DNA from: JBCBKZ01 sp039026975
GTDB taxonomy: Bacteria; Bacteroidota; Bacteroidia; J057
Assembly (NCBI GenBank): GCA_039026975.1
Contig: JBCCLI010000166.1
Span: 1-12,953 of the forward strand
Length of the DNA: 12,953 nucleotides
Direction of reading: 5' to 3'
Shown here: positions 6,861-12,953 of the stretch, in pieces
Layout of the letters: each line of letters starts with the position of its first letter
How positions within the stretch are numbered: the first letter of the stretch is position 1
Notes under the pieces: generated by a model
Database searches by the model: none
Told to the model about the DNA's origin: nothing
The model's input: the letters and a program-made list of their open reading frames with translations, nothing else
Program-made: the position numbers and the translations under genes

Positions 6861-7181
6861 ATGGATCTTAGTAGCCTACAGCCATCCGTTTTATCATACT
6901 TAGCCGTAAGTACCCTCATGTTTGTGCTAGGGATGATAGGGGTGCTATCAAGAAAAAATGGAATCATCATCTTTATGTGCATAGAGCTGATGCTGAATGC
7001 TGTCAACCTTTCTCTTGTTACTTTTTCGAAGCTTCATGATAATGCTACCGGTTCCATGATGGTCTTTTTTGTCATGTGTGTGGCGGCTGCAGAGGCAGTA
7101 GTAGGGCTTTCTATATTTATAGCTTTGTTTAGGAATAAGCTCGACATAGACATAAATTCTGTCAATATATTTAAATGGTAA
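6861..7181 (+). CDS. nuoK: NADH-quinone oxidoreductase subunit K
   Basis: A small complex I membrane subunit (MrpC-like) of 106 residues with three helices, the normal size. The two membrane glutamates that are part of the proton path are present: Glu42 in FMCIELMLNAVNL and Glu78 in VAAAEAVVGLSIFIALF. The N-terminal helix LSYLAVSTLMFVLGMIGVLSR (11-31) is typical. The last codons overlap the start of nuoL by seven bases, which implies translational coupling and equal dosage of the two subunits. It belongs to the nuoJKL operon. Confidence 0.96.
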   Translation: MDLSSLQPSVLSYLAVSTLMFVLGMIGVLSRKNGIIIFMCIELMLNAVNLSLVTFSKLHDNATGSMMVFFVMCVAAAEAVVGLSIFIALFRNKLDIDINSVNIFKW

Positions 7182-9151
7182 CCGATATTATGGTTGCGTT
7201 TCTTCCTTTTATCATTTTGCTGCCGCTGATAGGCTCTATCATTATAGGGCTGGGAGGTATGCTATTCCCTTCTTTTAGATCACAAGAAAAACTTATAGGT
7301 GCCATAGGAACTGCTATGGTGGCACTTCCTTTTATCATTCTGGTGTATATGACAGCCAGCTTTGAAGGGTCAGCCATAACCTTTAAGCTTTGGTCCTGGA
7401 TGCGGGGAGGAGATCTGGACATTAGCTTTTCTTATTTGCTGGATCAGCTTTCTCTTCTAATGGGATTAATAGTAACTGGGGTAGGATCACTGATACATGT
7501 GTACTCCATAGGCTACATGCATGGGGATAAAGGATATTATAAGTTCTTCGCCTATCTAAATCTCTTCATTTTTGCCATGTTAAACCTCATTCTGGGAGAT
7601 AATATGGTGGTTATGTTCCTAGGCTGGGAAGGGGTAGGGCTGTGCTCCTATCTATTAATTGGATTTTGGTATACGGATATGCTGAAGGCTAAGGCAGCGC
7701 AGAAAGCCTTTGTTGCTAACAGAATAGGAGACTTTGCCCTTATGGTAGCCATGTTTCTTATTTTTACTACCATTCATTCCTTTTCTTTTGGAGAAATCGG
7801 GGCCCAGGTAGAAGCACTGGCAGATTATAGAATTTGGATTCCTCTTCTCATCTTTATAGCAGCCACGGGAAAGTCTGCTCAGATTCCCCTGTTTGTATGG
7901 CTCCCTGATGCTATGGCGGGACCTACACCGGTATCCGCATTAATCCATGCAGCTACCATGGTAACTTCTGGGATTTACCTGATAGCCAGGGTATCTCCCC
8001 TATTTCTGGCAGCACCAGAAGTCATGCTTCTCATAGGGATTATAGCTTGTTTGACAGCCTTAATTGCAGCACTTATTGCGATTGCACAAAATGATATTAA
8101 AAAAATACTGGCATACTCTACTGTTTCTCAGCTAGGCTTTATGTTCATGGCTTTGGGGGTAGGAGCCTTTACTACGGCTATCTTCCACGTGATGACGCAT
8201 GCCTTTTTTAAAGCTTGTCTTTTCCTGGGGTCAGGTTCCGTCATACACGCTATGGAGCACGTAGAAGGGGTAAAAGACCCACAAGATATTAGAACCATGG
8301 GTGGGCTGGCTAAGCATATGCCCAGTACGAGCAAGACCTTTTGGATATCCACCCTGGCCATAGCAGGGATTCCCCTCTTGTCAGGCTTTTTCTCTAAGGA
8401 TGAAATCCTGGCCAGTCTATTTTTTGGGGGATATACAGAACCTGTCTATTGGGGGATATGGGGGATAGCTCTGTTTACAGCTATGTTAACTGCTTTTTAC
8501 ATGACCCGGGTAGCTTACCTTACCTTCAATGGTATGGAAAGATTTCCAAAGGGTGCGAGGCCACATGAAAGTCCTGCTGTGATGACGGCTCCTCTCTGGA
8601 TACTGGCTACACTCGCTATTTTGGGAGGATATCTTGGATTACCTGCCCTTCTTCATGTCCCACATGTGCTCAATGATATGTGGCTTGCTACGGAAGGAGG
8701 GATAGGGGCAGAGGGCCTCATCAGTAACTCTGTACAGATGGTAGAGAATATGCATGAACATCATAGCATGGAGTATCTCCTTCTGCCATTATCTGCTCTG
8801 ATAGCAGTAGGAACGTGGTTTTTTACCAGAAGATTCTACACCAATAATGGATTAGGGGGAGATAAAAAAGTCCAACAACTCTTTGGTAGACTCTATAGCG
8901 TGATGGAGAATAAGTTTTACATAGATGAACTGTATGAGAAAACCATTCTCACGCCCTTTATGCTTTTTAGTAAGTACGTAGTAGCCTGGGTAGAAAAAAA
9001 TATTGTGGATGGATTTGTGAGAGCTACTTATTTGGGAGTGGCTAACGTAGGAGAAGTTTTTAAACGCCTACAAACGGGCTTAGTTCAAAACTATCTTCTG
9101 CTGGTGTCTATGGGAGTTATTTTGGTTCTGGCCTATATCATATTTACGTAA
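7175..9151 (+). CDS. nuoL: NADH-quinone oxidoreductase subunit L
   Basis: The largest proton-pumping antiporter-like subunit of complex I, 658 residues, slightly longer than the E. coli protein but normal for Bacteroidota. Key membrane residues are present: Glu152 in LGWEGVGLCSYLLIGFWY, Lys233 in TGKSAQIPLFVWLPDAM, His258 in SALIHAATMVTSGIYL, and FSKDE (406-410). The C-terminus has KFYIDELYE (580-588), a NuoL hallmark next to the long lateral helix, and a final membrane helix. The ATG overlaps the nuoK stop; an alternative ATG five codons later is possible. nuoM and nuoN would be expected next but bshA follows instead, so the remaining complex I genes lie elsewhere or outside the window. Confidence 0.97.
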   Translation: MVTDIMVAFLPFIILLPLIGSIIIGLGGMLFPSFRSQEKLIGAIGTAMVALPFIILVYMTASFEGSAITFKLWSWMRGGDLDISFSYLLDQLSLLMGLIVTGVGSLIHVYSIGYMHGDKGYYKFFAYLNLFIFAMLNLILGDNMVVMFLGWEGVGLCSYLLIGFWYTDMLKAKAAQKAFVANRIGDFALMVAMFLIFTTIHSFSFGEIGAQVEALADYRIWIPLLIFIAATGKSAQIPLFVWLPDAMAGPTPVSALIHAATMVTSGIYLIARVSPLFLAAPEVMLLIGIIACLTALIAALIAIAQNDIKKILAYSTVSQLGFMFMALGVGAFTTAIFHVMTHAFFKACLFLGSGSVIHAMEHVEGVKDPQDIRTMGGLAKHMPSTSKTFWISTLAIAGIPLLSGFFSKDEILASLFFGGYTEPVYWGIWGIALFTAMLTAFYMTRVAYLTFNGMERFPKGARPHESPAVMTAPLWILATLAILGGYLGLPALLHVPHVLNDMWLATEGGIGAEGLISNSVQMVENMHEHHSMEYLLLPLSALIAVGTWFFTRRFYTNNGLGGDKKVQQLFGRLYSVMENKFYIDELYEKTILTPFMLFSKYVVAWVEKNIVDGFVRATYLGVANVGEVFKRLQTGLVQNYLLLVSMGVILVLAYIIFT

Positions 9152-9249
9152 TCCTGCCTTTTAATCTGTTTTAGGAGGGATATAGATCAAATATTGAATG
9201 CGAGAACTATTTGAGTTCCCTACCGTTCCTAACTACAGAAGTATATACT

Positions 9250-10401
9250 ATGAATATCGGTATTGTCTGTTACCCTACCTATGGGGGTAGTGGGGTAGTT
9301 GCGACAGAACTGGGCAAATCTTTGGCCGGTATGGGGCATGAAGTTCATTTCATCACCTACAACCGACCCATAAGATTAGATTCCTTCTTTGATCAGATTT
9401 TCTATCATGAAGTCCGTACCAAAGATTATCCTCTATTTGACTTTGTCCCATACGAATCAGCTTTATCAAGTACCATGGTGGATGTGGCCAGGTATCACAA
9501 GCTAGATTTATTCCATGTTCATTATGCAGTCCCCCATGCTTCAGTGGCTTATTTAGCAAGAGAAATCCTGAAAGGGTATGGTATGGATGTACCTGTTATC
9601 ACTACTCTTCACGGTACAGACATCACCCTGGTAGGAAAGAATCCTAGCTATGAGCCGGTAGTGAAGTTTTCCATGGAGCAGAGTGATGGAATCACAGCTG
9701 TATCTAACTTCCTCAAGCAGGCCACCTATGACTTTTTTGATATCAAGTCTAGCATTAAGGTAATTCAAAACTTTGTAGATACACATAGATTCCGCCCACA
9801 GGATAAGCGGCACTTTAGAAAAATGATAGCTAAGGATGGGGAAAAAATTCTTATCCACACTTCTAACTTTCGTAAGGTAAAAAGAGTCAGGGATGTGCTC
9901 TTAACCTTTGATAAGGTATTAGATGAGATGCCTGCTAAGCTGTTGATGGTAGGAGATGGCCCTGATAGGAAGTCTGCGGAAGAACTGTGTAGAGAACTTA
10001 GCATATGTGAGCACGTGAATTTCCTGGGGAGCCAGAATGCAGTGGAAGAAATTTATGCAGTAGCAGATTTATTTCTCCTTCCTTCTGAAACAGAAAGTTT
10101 TGGACTGGCAGCCCTGGAAGCTATGGCATGTGCAGTACCTGTCATAGCCTCTAATGCAGGAGGGATTCCCGAGGTAGTAATAGATGGAGAAACAGGATTT
10201 ACCAGTAGAGTAGGGAATGTAGAAAAAATGGCTAAAGATGCACTCTATCTTTTGGAGAAAGAGGAAAGGTGGCGGCATTTTTCTGATGCTTCCTTGAGGC
10301 ATGCCCTACAATTTTCTAAAGAAGCGATCGTCCCTCAATATGTTACGTATTATGAAGAAGTGATGGCTTCGCATGAAAGTGTTCCGTATAAAACACTATA
10401 G
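9250..10401 (+). CDS. bshA: N-acetyl-alpha-D-glucosaminyl L-malate synthase
   Basis: A GT4-family glycosyltransferase of 383 residues that joins UDP-GlcNAc to L-malate, the first step of bacillithiol synthesis, in the cytoplasm. The N-terminus MNIGIVCYPTYGGSGVVATELG is the BshA hallmark, with the GGSG loop at 12-15. HGTD (121-124), GDGPD (235-239) and the EX7E pair (Glu282 and Glu290 in TESFGLAALEAMA) are the GT4 donor-binding and catalytic features, followed by AGGIPEV. The frame extends upstream to a TTG at 9211, which would add 13 residues; the ATG used here begins exactly where the family begins. A DUF4834-like gene follows after 35 bases. Related GT4 enzymes are the main alternative, but the N-terminal motif argues against them. 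The bshB and bshC partners are not in the window. Confidence 0.93.
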   Translation: MNIGIVCYPTYGGSGVVATELGKSLAGMGHEVHFITYNRPIRLDSFFDQIFYHEVRTKDYPLFDFVPYESALSSTMVDVARYHKLDLFHVHYAVPHASVAYLAREILKGYGMDVPVITTLHGTDITLVGKNPSYEPVVKFSMEQSDGITAVSNFLKQATYDFFDIKSSIKVIQNFVDTHRFRPQDKRHFRKMIAKDGEKILIHTSNFRKVKRVRDVLLTFDKVLDEMPAKLLMVGDGPDRKSAEELCRELSICEHVNFLGSQNAVEEIYAVADLFLLPSETESFGLAALEAMACAVPVIASNAGGIPEVVIDGETGFTSRVGNVEKMAKDALYLLEKEERWRHFSDASLRHALQFSKEAIVPQYVTYYEEVMASHESVPYKTL

Positions 10402-10436
10402 GAAGCTTCAGCTTTCATTAAAGGAATAGATGTAGA

Positions 10437-10712
10437 ATGACTGTTATATTAGTTTTACTGGGAGTATACCTTGTATTCAGAGTATTTGGAAGAAGTATCA
10501 TGAGCTTCTTGATACACAAGCTAATGAAGCGGGTAGCTAAAGACATGGAGAACACCAGTAGGACATATCAGCAAAACTATTCCCGAAACCCTTATGAGGA
10601 AAAAGTTAGCATTAATCAGGAGGTAGACCTGAATATCCCTAAAAACAAACCTTCTGCCCGTATCTCCAAAGAAGAAATTGTAGAAGATATAGATTTTGAA
10701 GAATCCAGATAG
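10437..10712 (+). CDS. DUF4834-like small membrane protein
   Basis: A 91-residue protein with one N-terminal membrane helix (about 2-28, MTVILVLLGVYLVFRVFGRSI), then a basic amphipathic stretch (IHKLMKRVAKDM) and an acidic tail ending EEIVEDIDFEESR. This plan, with FRVFGR near the end of the helix and a closing IDFEE-type motif, matches the DUF4834 family found in Bacteroidota, whose function is unknown. It sits 35 bases after bshA and ends five bases before the ispE start codon, so it is part of the same transcript. The basic-then-acidic cytoplasmic tail suggests interaction with protein or lipid, but that is only inference. Confidence 0.82.
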   Translation: MTVILVLLGVYLVFRVFGRSIMSFLIHKLMKRVAKDMENTSRTYQQNYSRNPYEEKVSINQEVDLNIPKNKPSARISKEEIVEDIDFEESR

Positions 10713-10717
10713 TGGGT

Positions 10718-11494
10718 ATGAATGATCTACGCCTCCATCCCTGCGCAAAAGTTAACCTGGGCTTATTTATTAAAGGAAAACGGGCAGATGGGTACCACCT
10801 ACTAGAAACCTGCCTTTATCCCCTGACTGATCTTACGGATGAACTTATCATTAGCCCCAACCAGAAAACAGGCTGTCAATTAACAGTAGACGGCTTACCC
10901 ATAGATGCCCTACAGGATGATAACCTTTGTGTGAAGGCATACAACTTATTGGCAGAGGCTGTGGGAGGGCTTCCAGGCGTAGACGTGCTGCTGACCAAGC
11001 ACATCCCTGCGGGGGCAGGCTTGGGGGGAGGTTCTTCTGATGCAGCCCACATGGTAAAAGGGTTAGTTACTTTATTTGATTTAGACATCTCAATAGAAGA
11101 GCAAGTAGCCCTAACCTCAAAACTAGGAGCAGATGTTCCGTTCTTTTTGTTTGATCAGCCCATGTTAGCCAAAGGGATAGGGACAGAGTTATCCCCTATA
11201 TCAGTAGGGTTGGAGGGGAGATTGGCGTGGACCATTCCTTCTGTTCATTCTTCCACAGTTGCAGCCTATAAGGCCTTAGACTACCGGATGTTTAATCCAG
11301 CACGCGACTTGACCAAGGTGCTGTCGCAGCCTGTTCATAGCTGGAAAGATCAATTGGAAAATGATCTTGAAGTTCCCGTCTTTGACCTGTATCCTGAGCT
11401 CAGGAAAATGAAGGAGGATTACTATCAAGCGGGAGCACTATATGCTGCCATGTCAGGTTCCGGTAGCACAGTTTTTGCGATAATGCCAGCATGA
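10718..11494 (+). CDS. ispE: 4-diphosphocytidyl-2-C-methyl-D-erythritol kinase
   Basis: A GHMP-family kinase of 258 residues that phosphorylates CDP-methylerythritol with ATP in the non-mevalonate (MEP) isoprenoid pathway (EC 2.7.1.148). The N-terminal AKVNLGL holds the catalytic Lys11, followed by RADGYHLLE (22-30). The ATP-binding GHMP loop PAGAGLGGGSSDAA is at 97-110, the catalytic Asp139 is in LGADVPFF, and the C-terminal motif MSGSGSTVFA is at 245-254. The protein stops only four residues after that motif, shorter at the end than many IspE proteins, but no key residue is lost. A GTG two codons earlier overlaps the previous stop by one base and is an alternative start; the ATG is preferred as it lies just before the conserved N-terminus. 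Neighbouring genes are bshA and the DUF4834-like gene. Confidence 0.95.
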   Translation: MNDLRLHPCAKVNLGLFIKGKRADGYHLLETCLYPLTDLTDELIISPNQKTGCQLTVDGLPIDALQDDNLCVKAYNLLAEAVGGLPGVDVLLTKHIPAGAGLGGGSSDAAHMVKGLVTLFDLDISIEEQVALTSKLGADVPFFLFDQPMLAKGIGTELSPISVGLEGRLAWTIPSVHSSTVAAYKALDYRMFNPARDLTKVLSQPVHSWKDQLENDLEVPVFDLYPELRKMKEDYYQAGALYAAMSGSGSTVFAIMPA

Positions 11495-11598
11495 GGGAAG
11501 TAGAAATAGGGAGAGCTTCCTTACTGATGTAACTCTTAGGTGAGCATATGCATATACTTTTTAGAAGAATATACGTTCAAAGAAGACAGGATCCATAT

Positions 11599-12953
11599 AT
11601 GATGATTTACGCCTACATAAGACCGATTAGAAGCTTGCTACTCTTTCCCTTACTTCTGACGATAAGCCTTAGCGGGTTTGGGCAAGAAAAAATGGATATA
11701 GCGCTTGATATTCAGAACTTCCAGGGAGAAGAAGCTTACCTGGCTTATTACTATGGAGATAAGCAGTATATAAAAGATACGCTCTCAGTCACTAACGGAA
11801 AGACGCAGCTTTCTGCTGATACTCTTCTACCAGGAGGCATATACCTGGTAGTCTTACCTCCTACCAACAGCTATTTTGAGCTAGTCATAGATAAGGACCA
11901 GGCGTTTTCCATTACTACAGACACGGCAGATTTTGTTTCTAATATGGTCATTGAAGGCTCTGAAGAGAATTCTACCTTTTATGGAGACCTAAAATTCCTG
12001 AGAGAGCAAAGAGCCAAAGCCACAGAGTTACAGGAGAAAATTAAAGCTGCTGGAGATGATGCTGAAAAGGTAGCTCCGCTCAGAGAATCATTAGGAGGGC
12101 TAGACAGAGCGGTAAAAACACATAGAAAAAACCTGGTAGAAAAAAATCCAGACTTCTTATATGCGAAAGTGCTTACTGCTATGGTAGAGCCTGAGGTTCC
12201 AGAAGCACCTGTGGATGAGTTTGGTGTGAAAGACTCCTTATTTCCATTTAGGTATTACCGTGCGCACTTTTTTGATAAGGTAGATTTTAATGATGAGAGA
12301 ATGCTGCGTACCCCTATCTTTTTCTCTAAGATTGATAGGTACTTAGAGCAGCTCACCTATAAGCATCCCGACTCCATCAATGCATCCATAGACCATATCA
12401 TAGGTAAGGCTGATAAGGACAAGGATGTTTTCCAGTTCCTGGTGGTGAATCTTCTGAATAAGTATGCTAATTCTAAAATCATGGGGATGGATGGCGTATA
12501 CGTTCACATGGTAGAGCAATACTACATGAGTGGAAAGGCATTCTGGACAGATGAGGAGCAGGTCCAAAAGATGGAGGAGAGGGCGATGGCCCTTACCCCT
12601 ACCTTGATAGGTAGGCAGGCCCCTAATTTTAAGGTTCAGGATGTACAAGAGCAGTTTATAGCTTTACATGACATCAATACTAAATATACTGTACTCTATT
12701 TCTGGGACTATGACTGTGGCCACTGTAAAAAAGTTACCCCTCAGCTTATGGAGCTGTATGCCAATAAATTAGATAAGGAAAAAGTAACGTTATTCTCCGT
12801 GAGTATAAACGGCTCAATAGATATTTGGAAGGAGAAATTAGAGGAGTATAAAGTAGTGGGTATAGCTACGCAGGATCATTATAGAAGGTCGGGATTTGAT
12901 CAGATGTATGATATCCGAAGTACCCCAAGAATTTTTCTCCTGGATGAAGAGAA
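11599..12953 (+). CDS. TlpA-like secreted thioredoxin-family protein (3' end outside window)
   Basis: The frame is open to the end of the window and gives 451 residues without a stop. A signal peptide precedes a likely cut after GFG at residue 28. Residues 30-115 (DIALDIQNFQGEEAYLAYYY onward) resemble the DUF4369 beta domain, and a helical middle region (about 130-335) resembles DUF5106. The thioredoxin fold starts near AP at 341, with the redox motif CGHC at 373-376 and the cis-proline Pro443 in RSTPRIF. The fold therefore carries both active cysteines and should act in the periplasm as a disulfide reductase or resolving thiol oxidoreductase; the partner is unknown. In-frame ATGs also occur at 11548 and 11602; the one used gives a clean signal peptide. 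It lies on the same strand as ispE, 104 bases on. Confidence 0.87.
   Translation, partial: MMIYAYIRPIRSLLLFPLLLTISLSGFGQEKMDIALDIQNFQGEEAYLAYYYGDKQYIKDTLSVTNGKTQLSADTLLPGGIYLVVLPPTNSYFELVIDKDQAFSITTDTADFVSNMVIEGSEENSTFYGDLKFLREQRAKATELQEKIKAAGDDAEKVAPLRESLGGLDRAVKTHRKNLVEKNPDFLYAKVLTAMVEPEVPEAPVDEFGVKDSLFPFRYYRAHFFDKVDFNDERMLRTPIFFSKIDRYLEQLTYKHPDSINASIDHIIGKADKDKDVFQFLVVNLLNKYANSKIMGMDGVYVHMVEQYYMSGKAFWTDEEQVQKMEERAMALTPTLIGRQAPNFKVQDVQEQFIALHDINTKYTVLYFWDYDCGHCKKVTPQLMELYANKLDKEKVTLFSVSINGSIDIWKEKLEEYKVVGIATQDHYRRSGFDQMYDIRSTPRIFLLDEE

Noticed and set aside
9152..9190. Possible terminator after nuoL (ATCCTGCC with GGAGGGAT)
   Set aside because: Only six of eight positions pair and no T-run follows.
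9553..9858. 101-residue minus-strand ORF inside bshA
   Set aside because: It is a shadow of a strongly conserved gene, with no features of its own.
11495..11530. Possible terminator after ispE (GGAAG with CTTCC)
   Set aside because: The stem is only five pairs with a long loop and no T-run, well within chance.
11555..11562. TACTTTTT as a promoter box for the thioredoxin-family gene
   Set aside because: It mismatches the last G of TAnnTTTG and has no TTG at the upstream distance; AT-rich DNA gives such matches often.
12343..12648. 101-residue minus-strand ORF near the right end
   Set aside because: It is antisense to the continuous thioredoxin-family frame, which has a signal peptide and CGHC; no domain is seen in the antisense product.
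1..12953. CRISPR array, transposase, phage genes, tRNA or rRNA
   Set aside because: No regularly spaced repeats, no transposase-like or phage-like proteins, and no tRNA arm patterns were seen on either strand.

Overview
This 13 kb window looks like ordinary chromosome from a Bacteroidota bacterium, probably of the Cytophagales type. The signs are lineage genes (a DUF4834-like small membrane protein beside bshA, a TlpA-like thioredoxin with DUF4369-like and DUF5106-like regions, and a PD40 beta-propeller protein), weak or absent Shine-Dalgarno sequences, a Gram-negative KDO gene, and moderate GC with heavy use of ATA and AGA/AGG codons. No species can be named from the sequence. I see no phage, insertion sequence, CRISPR array, rRNA or tRNA.

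Layout. Bases 1-1964, plus strand: the end of an unknown CDS, a SAM-dependent methyltransferase that overlaps it by four bases, and a lipoprotein esterase. Bases 1967-4426, minus strand: a secreted protein with a PD40 propeller, a carboxypeptidase-regulatory-like domain and a VWA domain, followed by a small two-helix membrane protein. This pair converges on the esterase with a 2-base gap. Bases 4427-4895 are a non-coding gap with a promoter-like box, inverted repeats and a short leader-like ORF. Bases 4896-6270, plus strand: an unnamed four-helix membrane protein and kdsB. Bases 6337-9151: nuoJ, nuoK and nuoL of respiratory complex I, packed tightly but without the other nuo genes. Bases 9250-11494: bshA (bacillithiol synthesis), a DUF4834-like gene and ispE (isoprenoid synthesis). 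Bases 11599 to the end: a secreted thioredoxin-like protein cut by the window edge.

Most of these genes are housekeeping functions of the envelope, respiration and redox metabolism: CMP-KDO for lipopolysaccharide, proton pumping, a low-molecular-weight thiol, isoprenoid precursors and a periplasmic thiol protein. They sit side by side but do not form one pathway.

No clearly new system is visible. The points most worth a second look are the PorE-like propeller protein that ends in VWA instead of OmpA, the complex I genes split into a JKL block, and the structured gap before the four-helix membrane protein.
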